Shown one piece after another: positions 10,383-19,585 of a stretch of DNA of 64,000 nucleotides. The DNA is from Sulfitobacter dubius (GTDB lineage: Bacteria; Pseudomonadota; Alphaproteobacteria; Rhodobacterales; Rhodobacteraceae). The DNA is taken from contig NZ_FOPG01000001.1 of NCBI RefSeq assembly GCF_900113435.1, positions 744,001 through 808,000 of the forward strand, in the 5' to 3' direction. Below the pieces are notes generated by a model. The model made no database searches. It was given only the letters and a program-made list of their open reading frames with translations, and was not told where the DNA came from. The position numbers and the translations under genes are program-made. Every line of letters starts with the position of its first letter. Position 1 is the first letter of the stretch.

Positions 10383-12434
10383 GTGGGCAACACGTTTCGG
10401 GACTACGCGACATCCAAGGCGTATATCATCGTCAATTTCATCGTGCTGTGCTGCGTGGCTGGCATCAGCTATTCGATCGTCAAACTGGATTATGAGCAGC
10501 ATATCGCCAGCATGCGTCAGGACGCGCGCCAAGCGCTGCACGAACTCAGCAATCAGGTGCAGCACCAGTTTCAGGAAACGATCTTAGTCACCAAAAACAT
10601 CGAGAATATTCTGCTCTCGGGTGAGTCGTTTAAAGACAAAAAGATTGAATTGTTGGTTAAGGAATTGAGGGAGCGGAACCCCGGCATAAGGGCCTTTGCC
10701 CTCGCCCCTGATCTGACCATCACCCAAAGCTATCCCAAACAGCCGAATGGGCCGACCATCGGCATGGCGTACAAAAACATTCCCGCACAGCTATCAGGCG
10801 TTGCAAACGCCTATCGCCGCCAAAGCCCAACCATCGAAGGTCCGCTGACGCTTGTACAGGGCGGTAGGGGCTACATCATGCATTATCCGGTCTTTGAACG
10901 GCCCACCGGCCTTGGTGCACCGCGCTTTTGGGGCGTGATATCGATCGTTTTCCAGCCTGACCGTCTGTTTGAACCGCATCAGAATCCCCATCAAGCCGCC
11001 GACTATACCTATAGCCTACGCGCTTTCCCAACAGGCGCGATCCCGCCAGAAATAGAGCCTTCGGCGCTGGACGATGGTGATCCGGTGCGCACCCGGTTTG
11101 AGCTATTGGGCAAGACATGGGAAGCCACGGCACGCCCGGTTAACGGTCTGCCGCCCTATGCCCCGCAAAGCCCCTACCTTGTGGCCTTCGCGCTGTTTGC
11201 GACCATCGCACTGATGGCCGGGCTCTGGGCGTTCCGCCGAGTTACGTTGAAAAAGCAAGAGGCCCACGCCCTTTTGGCAGAGGGCATCGGCTCGATCCAA
11301 GAAGGCTTTATCGCTTTTGATGAAAAGGAACGGTTGGTCACCGTAAACAGCAAATTTCTCGAGTATCACCCTGAGATTGTCGATCTTCTGGTCCCCGGCA
11401 AGACTATCGAAGAATTACTACGCCATTGGGTGGCCCGCAATCAGCATCCCGAGAATGTCGAAGAGCGCGAGGCATGGATCGCGAAGCGCCTCGCCCGTTT
11501 TCGCAACCCAAGCGGCGCCTTTAACCTCGAAGTCTCGGACAATTTCTGGCTCAAGGTCACGGAATCGCGCACGCCGCACGGATACACCGTGGGAATCTGG
11601 ACCGACGTGACCACCGAAAAGCGCGCGCTAGACGCGGCCAAGGCTGCAGACCGGGAAAAGACCGAGTTCCTCAACAACGTCAGCCATGAGTTGCGTACCC
11701 CACTCACCGTAATCTCTGGCCGGGCGACCTTTTTGCAGCACGCCGAGAAACTGCCACAGGCACGCCGTTTGCACACCGCATTGACCAATAGCCCCAACGC
11801 CACGCCCGAAATCCGCAACAGCGTGGATGAGTTCCAGAATTTTGTCTCTAACCAAGCGGGCGGCATTGCAGGATCGTCCAAACATATGCTGCGCCTTGTC
11901 GAAGACCTGTTGGATTGGACCAAGGTCGCCCGTGGCAAGATGGAACTTGACCTGCAAGAGATTGAGACCAGCGATATCGCCCGCTCGGTCGCCGATGACC
12001 TGCGTCCGGACGCCGAGGCCAAGGGGCTCACCCTTACCTATGAAGACAACGGCACTGCCACAGCCAACGCCGATCCGGTGCGCTTGCGGCAGATCCTCTA
12101 CAATCTGATTTCAAATGCTGTCAAATTTACGCGCAGCGGGAATATTCACCTCCAAGTGCATCAAACTGCCGGAGATATCAGCTTCTCAGTGACAGATACC
12201 GGCTGTGGCATCTCCGAAGAAAACCTTGAACGGGTTTTTCTGCGTTTCCAACAGGTTGATGGGTCCATGTCGCGGGAGAACGGCGGCTTGGGACTGGGGC
12301 TTGCGATTGCCGAACAGCTCGCCACGCTGCACGGCGGTGGGCTTGCTCTGGAAAGCACCATCGATGTGGGAAGCACCTTCAGGCTTACCCTGCCGCGTCC
12401 GCTGACCGACAGTGACCAGCGCCGCTCGGCCTGA
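10383..12434 (+). CDS. CHASE-domain sensor histidine kinase (orphan)
   Basis: A membrane-bound sensor kinase of 683 residues. A membrane segment at about 13-33 is followed by a CHASE-type extracytoplasmic ligand-binding domain (about 40-250) and a second membrane segment (about 264-284). A PAS-like domain (about 298-415) leads to a HisKA box with SHELRTP and the phosphate acceptor H435. A HATPase domain with DTGCGIS and GGLGLGLAI completes it. There is no receiver domain, and no response-regulator gene is adjacent, so its partner is unknown. CHASE domains bind small molecules such as cytokinin-like or short peptide signals, but the ligand here cannot be predicted. It starts with GTG at 10383, with AAGGA 6 bases upstream, and is followed by a strong terminator. 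The 198 bases between it and the tRNA hold no other gene. Confidence 0.88.
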   Translation: MGNTFRDYATSKAYIIVNFIVLCCVAGISYSIVKLDYEQHIASMRQDARQALHELSNQVQHQFQETILVTKNIENILLSGESFKDKKIELLVKELRERNPGIRAFALAPDLTITQSYPKQPNGPTIGMAYKNIPAQLSGVANAYRRQSPTIEGPLTLVQGGRGYIMHYPVFERPTGLGAPRFWGVISIVFQPDRLFEPHQNPHQAADYTYSLRAFPTGAIPPEIEPSALDDGDPVRTRFELLGKTWEATARPVNGLPPYAPQSPYLVAFALFATIALMAGLWAFRRVTLKKQEAHALLAEGIGSIQEGFIAFDEKERLVTVNSKFLEYHPEIVDLLVPGKTIEELLRHWVARNQHPENVEEREAWIAKRLARFRNPSGAFNLEVSDNFWLKVTESRTPHGYTVGIWTDVTTEKRALDAAKAADREKTEFLNNVSHELRTPLTVISGRATFLQHAEKLPQARRLHTALTNSPNATPEIRNSVDEFQNFVSNQAGGIAGSSKHMLRLVEDLLDWTKVARGKMELDLQEIETSDIARSVADDLRPDAEAKGLTLTYEDNGTATANADPVRLRQILYNLISNAVKFTRSGNIHLQVHQTAGDISFSVTDTGCGISEENLERVFLRFQQVDGSMSRENGGLGLGLAIAEQLATLHGGGLALESTIDVGSTFRLTLPRPLTDSDQRRSA

Positions 12435-12455
12435 ACGGCAGTTTAGGGTGCGAAG

Positions 12456-12488
12456 GCCCCGGCCCTAGCTGGACCGGGGCGCTTTTTT
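12456..12488 (+). terminator. Rho-independent terminator after the CHASE kinase
   Basis: A GCCCCGG stem (12456-12462) pairs with CCGGGGC (12474-12480). It is followed two bases later by a run of six T. It lies between two convergent genes and clearly serves the plus-strand kinase. Confidence 0.9.
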
Positions 12489-12495
12489 CTTAGCT

Positions 12496-14118
12496 CTAGC
12501 CTTGCATCAGTACGTCGCCAAAACGCTCACGCAGATCACGTTTTAGAACTTTACCTGTCGCATTACGCGGCAGTTCCTCGGCAAAGACCACGCGGTCGGG
12601 CACCTGCCATTTCGCAACTTGATCTTCAAAGACCTTAAGAATATCCGCCTCTGACGGATCGGCCCCTTCGGCCTTTACCGCGATCAGAACCGGGCGTTCA
12701 TCCCATTTTGGGTGCGTCGCGCCAATCACGGCGGCGTCGGCCAGATCGGGATGGGCGATGGCGATATTCTCCAACTCGACCGAACTGATCCATTCCCCGC
12801 CCGATTTGATGATGTCTTTGGCACGGTCACGGATAGTGATGTAGCCGTCTTTGTCCATCGTCGCGATATCGCCAGTGTCGAACCAACCGTCTCGCAGAGT
12901 GCTGTCGCGGTCGGACCGGTAATAAGCGTCCAAGATCCAGTGCCCGCGCGTGACCAGCGCGCCTTGGGTCTCTCCGTCATGCGGCAGCGGCTTGCCTGCG
13001 TCGTCCCAGATCTCAAGCTCGACGCCAAAGACCGGGCGGCCTTGGTTCTCGCGCAGTTTATGCTGCTGGGCCTCGGGCAATTCGCCGTGCTTCGCCAAGG
13101 GTTTATTGACGCTGCCCACGGGCGACATCTCGGTCATGCCCCAAGCGTGGATGGTCTCCACCCCATAGTCTTCGCGGAACGTCGCAATCATAGACGGCGG
13201 ACAGGCCGAGCCGCCAACCACGGTGCGCTCAAGGCTGGTGAGCTCACTGCCCGACTTCTTGGCCGCCGCCAAGAGCCCCTGCCAGATCGTCGGCACGCCA
13301 AGTGCAAGTGACACGTTGTACCTGTCGATCAGCCCAACCAGCGACGCCCCATCGAGGTTCGGCCCCGGCAGCACCATCCGCGCGCCGGTCATGGCGCTGG
13401 CATAGGGGCAGCCCCAAGCGTTGACATGGAACATCGGCACCACGGCCATAACGATATCCCGCGCAGAGATCGCAATGCTGTCGGCCATGTTGATGCCGAA
13501 AGAATGCAGCACGGTCGAGCGGTGAGAATAGAGCACGCCCTTGGGGTTGCCCGTCGTGCCGGAGGTGTAGCACAGGCTCGACGCCGTATTCTCATCCAGA
13601 TCGGGCCAGTCGAAACCGGCGTCACCTGAGGCGACCAATTCGTCGTAGAAGACCAGCCCCGGCAGTGCCTCGGCGGCTTCGGCATCAGGGCCGGACATCA
13701 GTACGAGATGCTTGAGATGCTCCAGCTTGTCGCGGATCGCGGCGACCAGCGGCACGAAGGTCTTGTCGATGAACAGCACCTCATCTGCCGCGTGATTAAG
13801 GATATAGACCAGTTGATCGGCAAAGAGCCGGGGGTTGATCGTATGGCAAACAAAGCCCGCGCCGGAGGTGCCGAAGTAAATCTCCAAATGCCGACGGTTG
13901 TTCCATGCGATGGTCCCGCAGCGGGCCTGCGGCGAGAGCCCCAGATAGGTCAAGGCCGCGCCCAAGCGCCGCGCGTTCTCGGCCACCTTGCCCCAGTTGG
14001 TTTCCTCGACCCCGCCTGTGGTTGAAACCGAGATGATCTCGCCTTCGGGGTGATAGCGTTCGGCATGAGCGATCAGGCTTGAGATCAGTAGCGGCTGCGT
14101 CATCATCTGGCCAAGCAT
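12496..14118 (-). CDS. Acyl-CoA ligase resembling DmdB (3-methylmercaptopropionyl-CoA ligase)
   Basis: An AMP-forming acyl-CoA synthetase of 540 residues. It has the ATP loop [11 protein letters not shown], the A5 motif GMTEMSP, the A8 hinge region [15 protein letters not shown] and the A10 lysine in [10 protein letters not shown]. The N-terminus [16 protein letters not shown] and the length closely resemble roseobacter DmdB as I remember it. DmdB activates methylmercaptopropionate from DMSP demethylation and also accepts short fatty acids. Roseobacters carry several paralogues, so a general medium-chain fatty acyl-CoA ligase remains possible. The ATG at 14118 has GGAGG 9 bases upstream; a TTG at 14157 would extend it by 13 residues without a good site. 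No dmdA, dmdC or dmdD is in the window. Confidence 0.75.
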   Translation of the reverse strand: MLGQMMTQPLLISSLIAHAERYHPEGEIISVSTTGGVEETNWGKVAENARRLGAALTYLGLSPQARCGTIAWNNRRHLEIYFGTSGAGFVCHTINPRLFADQLVYILNHAADEVLFIDKTFVPLVAAIRDKLEHLKHLVLMSGPDAEAAEALPGLVFYDELVASGDAGFDWPDLDENTASSLCYTSGTTGNPKGVLYSHRSTVLHSFGINMADSIAISARDIVMAVVPMFHVNAWGCPYASAMTGARMVLPGPNLDGASLVGLIDRYNVSLALGVPTIWQGLLAAAKKSGSELTSLERTVVGGSACPPSMIATFREDYGVETIHAWGMTEMSPVGSVNKPLAKHGELPEAQQHKLRENQGRPVFGVELEIWDDAGKPLPHDGETQGALVTRGHWILDAYYRSDRDSTLRDGWFDTGDIATMDKDGYITIRDRAKDIIKSGGEWISSVELENIAIAHPDLADAAVIGATHPKWDERPVLIAVKAEGADPSEADILKVFEDQVAKWQVPDRVVFAEELPRNATGKVLKRDLRERFGDVLMQG

Positions 14119-14225
14119 AATGGGGATCCTCCAATCATTTGCGTCGAGACTGTCCAAAGGTCAGGGCAGTTGCAAGCCTTCCCCTCCGGCAAGTCGAAAT
14201 CGGCAACGATAGGCAGCAGAATGGC

Positions 14226-14257
14226 CCGCGCAGGCGGGGTTCGCCTGCGCGGTTTTT
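14226..14257 (+). terminator. Terminator-like hairpin with no gene in its own direction
   Basis: A perfect 11-bp stem (CCGCGCAGGCG at 14226-14236 with its complement at 14242-14252) has a 5-base loop and is followed by five T on the plus strand. Both flanking genes, pgi and the DmdB-like gene, run leftward, where the hairpin has no T tract. It may end an unannotated plus-strand transcript, or act as an imperfect terminator for pgi. The 161 bases from 14119 to 14279 hold nothing else except a C-rich stretch near 14180. Confidence 0.55.
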
Positions 14258-14279
14258 CAATCAATTTTGGATGTAGTCC

Positions 14280-15872
14280 CTAGCCGCGATGCTGGTGGAT
14301 ATAGCCGATTAACCCGGCGGTAGAGCCATCCTTGCCCTCGGGAGAAACCTCTCCTTCGACCAGCGGCTGGAGTGATTTGGCCATTTCCTTGCCAAGTTCC
14401 ACGCCCCATTGATCGAACGAGTTGATGCCGAGGATCACCCCTTCGACAAAGACGCGGTGTTCATAAAGCGCGATGATCTGGCCGAGCGTGAAAGGATCAA
14501 GTGTTTCATAAGCCAGCGTGGTTGAGGGCCGGTTGCCGGGGAAAACGCGGTGACGCGCTTGGCGCTCAAGCTCATCGCCCGACAGCCCGGCATCGCGCAT
14601 GATCGCCCGCGCTTCGTCCAAAGACCGCCCGCGCATCAGCGCTTCAGATTGGGCGAGGCAATTGGCGATCAGCAAGCCATGGTGATGCTGCAATTCCGAC
14701 TCATGCCCTTTGGCCGCGACCAGAAACTCGCACGGGATCACACGGGTACCTTGGTGGATCAACTGATAGAAAGCGTGCTGACCATTGGTGCCCGCCGCCC
14801 CCCAGACCACCGGACCGGTGTGGCGCGGGCTGTCAGAGCCGTCCATCTGCACGCCCTTGCCATTCGATTCCATCTCAAGCTGCTGCAGGTAGTCGGGCAG
14901 CATCTCAAGCCGTTGGTCATAGGGCAGCACCGCGCGGGTGGCATGTCCGCAGATTTGGTTGTGCCAGATGCCCACCAGCGCCAGAAGGATCGGCATATTC
15001 TCCACCGGATCGGCGGCGCAGAAATGGCGGTCCATCTCCTGCGCGCCGCGCAGGAAGCTGTCAAAAGCCTTGGGGCCAATGGCAATCATCAGCGAGAGGC
15101 CAATGGGCCCCCAGACGGAATAACGCCCGCCGACCCAATCCTCGAACCCGAAGACCCGCGCGGGGTCGATTCCAAACTCGGCGGTCTTGTCATCAGCGGT
15201 GCTGAGGGCCGCGAATTGCGCAGCCGGGTCACCGCCATGGTCCTGCATCCACGCCCGCGCGGTGCGCGCGTTGGTCATGGTCTCGATGGTGGTAAAGGTT
15301 TTCGAGGCAACGATCACCAAGGTCGTCTTGGCATCCAGCCCGCGCAGCGTATCGGCAATATGCGCGCCATCGACGTTAGAGACGAAATGACACCGCGGCC
15401 CATCGTGATAGGTCGTCAGCGCACGGACTGCCATCGCTGGGCCAAGGTCAGAGCCGCCGATTCCGATATTAACCACATCGGTAATCGCACCCGACCGCAT
15501 TTGGTCGGCAAATTCACGCATCCGCGCCAGCGTGTCGCGGATCTGCGGCATGACATCCGCGCCCTCGACCTCAACCGGCCCGCCATCAAGATTGCGCAGG
15601 GCGGTATGGAGCACCGCACGGCCTTCGGTTTCATTAATCGGCTCGCCTGCAAACATCGCATCACGGCGGTGGGTCACCTTAGCGGCGTCGATCAACCGCA
15701 GCAGGGCTGCACGCGCCTCTGCGTCAATATTCGTCTTGGCGTAATCGAACAGCATGTGCTGCGTCCGCAAAGAAAATTCTTCGGCCCGTTTGGGATCTTC
15801 AAACAGCGATGTGATCTTGCGATCTGCCGTTGCACGTTGCTGTTCTTGCAAGTCTTGCCAAATGTCCATCAT
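14280..15872 (-). CDS. pgi: Glucose-6-phosphate isomerase
   Basis: Pgi interconverts glucose-6-phosphate and fructose-6-phosphate. The 530-residue product carries the family signatures [14 protein letters not shown] and [11 protein letters not shown], with a sugar-phosphate-binding segment [12 protein letters not shown]. It is the last gene of a zwf-pgl-pgi operon; its ATG at 15872 overlaps the pgl stop (ATGA). In roseobacters, which degrade glucose mostly by the Entner-Doudoroff pathway, this arrangement lets triose carbon recycle to glucose-6-phosphate (inference from known physiology). A second ATG codon immediately follows, so the true start could be one residue later. Confidence 0.98.
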   Translation of the reverse strand: MMDIWQDLQEQQRATADRKITSLFEDPKRAEEFSLRTQHMLFDYAKTNIDAEARAALLRLIDAAKVTHRRDAMFAGEPINETEGRAVLHTALRNLDGGPVEVEGADVMPQIRDTLARMREFADQMRSGAITDVVNIGIGGSDLGPAMAVRALTTYHDGPRCHFVSNVDGAHIADTLRGLDAKTTLVIVASKTFTTIETMTNARTARAWMQDHGGDPAAQFAALSTADDKTAEFGIDPARVFGFEDWVGGRYSVWGPIGLSLMIAIGPKAFDSFLRGAQEMDRHFCAADPVENMPILLALVGIWHNQICGHATRAVLPYDQRLEMLPDYLQQLEMESNGKGVQMDGSDSPRHTGPVVWGAAGTNGQHAFYQLIHQGTRVIPCEFLVAAKGHESELQHHHGLLIANCLAQSEALMRGRSLDEARAIMRDAGLSGDELERQARHRVFPGNRPSTTLAYETLDPFTLGQIIALYEHRVFVEGVILGINSFDQWGVELGKEMAKSLQPLVEGEVSPEGKDGSTAGLIGYIHQHRG

Positions 15873-16540
15873 GCTGCCCAGTAGACTTCTATTTCATCGA
15901 GTACCGCCGCGATGGGCGCCTCTTCGGGTGAGAGTTTCTCCGCGCGTTCAAGTGCTGCGCGTTTTTCGTCGCCGAAAATCACCAAATGTTTGTTTAGCGC
16001 CCCATCCAGCACATGCGCCGGAAGTGTCACCCGCGCCGTTGGCTGGCCCTCGGGGTAAACCGGACACAACAGCGGCGCGTCAGACACAAGCGCATTGTTC
16101 AAGCTTGGGTCTCCGGGAAAGAGCGAGGCGGTATGCATGTCGTCGCCCATGCCCAACAGCAGCACCGAAATCGGCATATGGCGCGCCAAACTGGGTGCTA
16201 CAGTCTCTGCCCCCTCGCCCGGCGACAATCCTGCGCGGAAAAATGGGATGAACTGCGCATTGGCAGCGCGGTCGTTCAGAAGGTGCTCTCGTACCAGCCG
16301 TGCGTTGGACAGGGGATCGTTTTCATCCACCCATCGCTCATCGGTCAGCATGACATCTACGCGGTCCCAATCCAGATCGGTCGCGCTGAGCATTTCGAAA
16401 ATCGGACCGGGGGTAGACCCACCTGGTACGGCAAATGATACGCGGTCATTACCCGAAAGCGCCGATTTCAGTTTGCCCGCCAGTTTGTTGGCGACATTCA
16501 TGACCAGCATTTCGCGGTCTGCATATTCGATGATGTTCAT
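15869..16540 (-). CDS. pgl: 6-phosphogluconolactonase
   Basis: Hydrolyses 6-phosphogluconolactone to 6-phosphogluconate, the step between Zwf and the Entner-Doudoroff or pentose phosphate branches. The 223-residue DevB-type product has the SugarP isomerase-like fold, with [15 protein letters not shown] near the N-terminus and [11 protein letters not shown] as the conserved core. The ATG at 16540 overlaps the zwf stop codon as ATGA and has AAAGG about 7 bases upstream. An in-frame start 18 bases earlier would lie inside zwf and is less likely. It is translationally coupled to both neighbours. Confidence 0.96.
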   Translation of the reverse strand: MNIIEYADREMLVMNVANKLAGKLKSALSGNDRVSFAVPGGSTPGPIFEMLSATDLDWDRVDVMLTDERWVDENDPLSNARLVREHLLNDRAANAQFIPFFRAGLSPGEGAETVAPSLARHMPISVLLLGMGDDMHTASLFPGDPSLNNALVSDAPLLCPVYPEGQPTARVTLPAHVLDGALNKHLVIFGDEKRAALERAEKLSPEEAPIAAVLDEIEVYWAA

Positions 16541-18000
16541 GGGGATACCTTTCGCCATTCACGGCCATCGCGCCGCATCATTTCACCTGCATCCGTGGGC
16601 CCCGCAGAGCCGCTGTCATAGGGCTTTGGCACATCATTGCGCGCCTCCCAGCCTTGGATGATCGGATCGGTCCAAGCCCAAGCGGCCTCGACCTCATCGT
16701 CGCGCATGAACAATGTCTGGTTGCCCCGGATCACGTCCATAATCAGCCGTTCATATGCATCAACCTGATCGCCCCCATCGGGGCCGAGCGCCTCGGCGAA
16801 TGTCATATCAAGCGGCACATCGACAAGACGCATGCCCCCCGGCCCCGGTTCCTTGATCGTCACGCCAAGGGTGATGCCTTCATTGGGTTGCAGACGGATT
16901 GACAGCACATTGCGGTGCCGGCCCGCGTCCTCGGCAAAGATCGAATGCGGCGTGTCTTTGAACACCACGGTGATTTCGCTCGACCGGGCCACCATGCGTT
17001 TGCCGGTGCGCAGGTAGAACGGTGTGCCATGCCAGCGCCAATTACTGATATGGGCCTTCAACGCCACGAAACTCTCGGTCCGCGAGCGTGGATTGTCGAC
17101 GGCATCACGATAGCTGGGCGCCTCTTCCTCATTGCCCTCTTCGGCCTCATACTGGCCACGTACCAGGTGATGTGGCAACACCGGGTCAAGCGCACGGATC
17201 ACCTTGAGTTTTTCATCGCGCACCGCATCGGGGTCGAAACGCGCGGGCGGCTCCATCGCGATCAGGCACAAGAGCTGCATCAGGTGGTTTTGCACCATGT
17301 CCCGCATGGCACCGGATTTGTCGTAGTATTCCCCACGCCCGCCGACACCCACCGTTTCGGCCACGGTAATCTGGATGTGATCGACATACTGCCGGTTCCA
17401 CAGCGGCTCGAACAGCATATTGCCAAAGCGCACGGCCATGAGGTTTTGCACCGTCTCTTTGCCAAGGTAGTGGTCGATCCGGTAGATCTGCTGTTCTTTG
17501 AAATAGGTCGCCAGCGTGGCGTTCAACGCCCGCGCGCTTGCCAGATCACGGCCAAACGGCTTCTCTACGACGATACGGCTGTCTTCGCCCGCCATGCCCC
17601 ATTGTTGCAAACGTTCTGCCAAATCACCGAACAACCCCGGCGCGACAGAGAAGTAGTAAACCTCGATCCGATCCTTGCCTGCCATCATCTGCTGCAATTC
17701 GGCCCAGCCGGTTTCGCCCCGCGCGTCGATCGCTACGTAATCAAGCTTGGCAAGAAATGCGTCAAGGTTATCGCATGCATCCTTGCCGCCGAACTCACTG
17801 ATCGCCTCTGACACCATTTCGCGGTAGCCCGCGCTGTCCATCTCGGTCCGCGCGGCGCCGATAATCCGCGCCTCTTCGGGCATCTGGCCTGCGCAATACC
17901 GCCGGTAAAGGCCGGGCAGTATCTTGCGCCGAGCCAGATCGCCGGTGCCGCCAAAAATAACCAAATCGAAAGGGTCGACAGGGATAACGCGCGAAACCAT
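16537..18000 (-). CDS. zwf: Glucose-6-phosphate 1-dehydrogenase
   Basis: Zwf oxidises glucose-6-phosphate to the lactone with NADP+ and commits glucose to the Entner-Doudoroff or pentose phosphate routes. The 487-residue product has the nucleotide-binding loop FGGTGDLARRK near the N-terminus and the active-site motif IDHYLGKE. Its length is normal for bacterial enzymes. It is the first gene of the zwf-pgl-pgi operon. The 160-base gap to the divergent radical SAM gene must hold both promoters; I see no clear operator there. Confidence 0.98.
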   Translation of the reverse strand: MVSRVIPVDPFDLVIFGGTGDLARRKILPGLYRRYCAGQMPEEARIIGAARTEMDSAGYREMVSEAISEFGGKDACDNLDAFLAKLDYVAIDARGETGWAELQQMMAGKDRIEVYYFSVAPGLFGDLAERLQQWGMAGEDSRIVVEKPFGRDLASARALNATLATYFKEQQIYRIDHYLGKETVQNLMAVRFGNMLFEPLWNRQYVDHIQITVAETVGVGGRGEYYDKSGAMRDMVQNHLMQLLCLIAMEPPARFDPDAVRDEKLKVIRALDPVLPHHLVRGQYEAEEGNEEEAPSYRDAVDNPRSRTESFVALKAHISNWRWHGTPFYLRTGKRMVARSSEITVVFKDTPHSIFAEDAGRHRNVLSIRLQPNEGITLGVTIKEPGPGGMRLVDVPLDMTFAEALGPDGGDQVDAYERLIMDVIRGNQTLFMRDDEVEAAWAWTDPIIQGWEARNDVPKPYDSGSAGPTDAGEMMRRDGREWRKVSP

Positions 18001-18160
18001 TAATTATTCCTTGTCCGGGTAGATTGGCAGAGTTAGCGCAAACATACCTATTTTTACCTACTTCACAAGACTGTGCACCCCGCACCTTGGACTTTTAGGC
18101 AGGGCCGCAATAGCTTACCACAACAGGACAGGAACAAATGGGATCACGCAAGGACCAATC

Positions 18161-19108
18161 ATGAAAGATATCGCGCAAGCAAACGAGGGCAAGTTCCAAA
18201 ACCCGGCGGTGACCGCCAAGGGGGAACCACGCGCCACCGTAGCCCTGCGCGGCGCGGAGACGCTGTGGTTCAACACTGGCACCCTGTGCAATATCGAATG
18301 CGTGAACTGCTATATTGCCTCAAGCCCCAAGAATGACGCGTTGGTCTATATCACCGCCGATGAAGTGCGCGATTACCTTGATCAAATCGTCGAGCGTGAC
18401 TGGCCCGTACGCGAGATCGCCTTTACCGGCGGCGAGCCCTTTATGAACCCGCAGATGGTCGAGATCACCGAAGCCTCGCTGGAGCGTGGCTATGAAGTAT
18501 TGATCCTGACAAATGCCATGCGTCCGATGATGCGCAAATCTGTGCAAACCGGGCTGCTGCGGCTGCGCGACGCCTATCCGGGCAAGATGACTTTCCGCAT
18601 CTCGGTCGACCACTACCGTCGCGATCTACATGACGCAGAGCGGGGTGCAGGTGCCTTTGATAAGACCCTTATCGGTATGGAATGGCTGCGGGATAATGAT
18701 TTTCGCATGGCGGTCGCGGGACGGTCGATCTTTGCCGACAGTGATGCCGACAGCCGCGCGGGCTATGCTGCGTTCTATGCCGAACACGGGTTTGACATCG
18801 ACGCAAACGATCCCGGTATGACGGTGCTTTTCCCCGAGATGGACGAAGCGGTCGAAGTGCCTGAGATCACCACCGCCTGCTGGAGCATTCTGGATGTATC
18901 GCCTGACGCGGTAATGTGCTCCTCCTCTCGCATGGTGGTCAAACGCAAGGGTGCCGAGAAACCCGCCGTGCTGGCCTGTACCCTATTGCCCTACGACCCC
19001 GAGTTCGAACTTGGCACAACCTTGGCCGAGGCAGAGCGTGACGTGTCGTTGAACCATCCGCATTGCGCTAAGTTCTGCGTGCTGGGCGGGGCGAGTTGCT
19101 CGGCCTGA
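18161..19108 (+). CDS. Uncharacterised radical SAM protein
   Basis: The 315-residue product has a radical SAM core. The CX3CX2C cluster motif is C43, C47, C50, and the SAM-binding GGEP is at residues 90-93. Beyond the barrel lie six further cysteines: C240, C253, C273, C302, C306 and C313, the last three as CX3CX6C. This pattern suggests at least one auxiliary iron-sulfur cluster, as in SPASM/twitch enzymes, although the canonical SPASM spacing is not obvious. No precursor peptide or partner enzyme is visible beside it. The gene is divergent from zwf and convergent with usg. An AAGGA site sits 6 bases before the ATG. Function and substrate are unknown. Confidence 0.8.
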   Translation: MKDIAQANEGKFQNPAVTAKGEPRATVALRGAETLWFNTGTLCNIECVNCYIASSPKNDALVYITADEVRDYLDQIVERDWPVREIAFTGGEPFMNPQMVEITEASLERGYEVLILTNAMRPMMRKSVQTGLLRLRDAYPGKMTFRISVDHYRRDLHDAERGAGAFDKTLIGMEWLRDNDFRMAVAGRSIFADSDADSRAGYAAFYAEHGFDIDANDPGMTVLFPEMDEAVEVPEITTACWSILDVSPDAVMCSSSRMVVKRKGAEKPAVLACTLLPYDPEFELGTTLAEAERDVSLNHPHCAKFCVLGGASCSA

Positions 19109-19126
19109 CGCCCCTGCCCTTTTGCT

Positions 19127-19396
19127 TCAATGCAGCGTGAACTCGCCCACTTGGTTCTGCCACTCACTGGGACCGATTAGTTTCCGATGCGTGAAACGGA
19201 CCGAATGCAGCGGCCCATCCAGTTCAGCACGCCAAAATTCGACGAATTCGAACAGGCGCGGATGGTCTGGCGCGATGTCGTAATCCTGCCAGATATAGCT
19301 GTTCAGCACATGGCTATAGTCGGGCATATGATAAAAGAACTCTGCCGTGGTCAGCCCGTAACCTTTCAGCATCATTTCGGTTTCACTGCGGGGCAT
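19127..19396 (-). CDS. usg: Usg family protein
   Basis: The 89-residue product matches the small Usg family of alphaproteobacteria, named from genes found beside tryptophan biosynthesis genes. Recognisable segments are GYGLTTAEFFYHMPD, a WQDYD motif and LHSVRF, with the usual length. AAAGGAGG lies 6 bases before the ATG at 19396. No trp gene is near; it sits between the radical SAM gene and gyrA. Its biochemical role is not known. Confidence 0.85.
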   Translation of the reverse strand: MPRSETEMMLKGYGLTTAEFFYHMPDYSHVLNSYIWQDYDIAPDHPRLFEFVEFWRAELDGPLHSVRFTHRKLIGPSEWQNQVGEFTLH

Positions 19397-19585
19397 GTTG
19401 CGCCTCCTTTGCTGCCTCTGTATGACAAGTTTGCGCGGTGAGAATTACTTTTCAATGAAAACAGCATGTTGGCACTTGAGCCAGAGTGCTGCCAGTGCGT
19501 TTCGGCCACAGCCATTGCACCTGATATGCCCCGTCTGCTATAGAAAACCCCAAGATATAGAACCATAAAATGGTGGGCAAGATAC

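Noticed and set aside
10291-10587. 98-codon frame between tRNA-Gly and the CHASE kinase
   Set aside because: Most of it overlaps the kinase in another frame; no homology signs.
10111-12434. tRNA-linked genomic island carrying the CHASE kinase
   Set aside because: No integrase, no direct repeat of the tRNA 3' end seen, and base composition is like that of neighbours.
14550-15884. 444-codon open frame antisense to pgi
   Set aside because: Composition is typical of a shadow frame in GC-rich DNA (rich in His, Arg, Gln), no ribosome-binding site or domain, and pgi on the other strand is certain.
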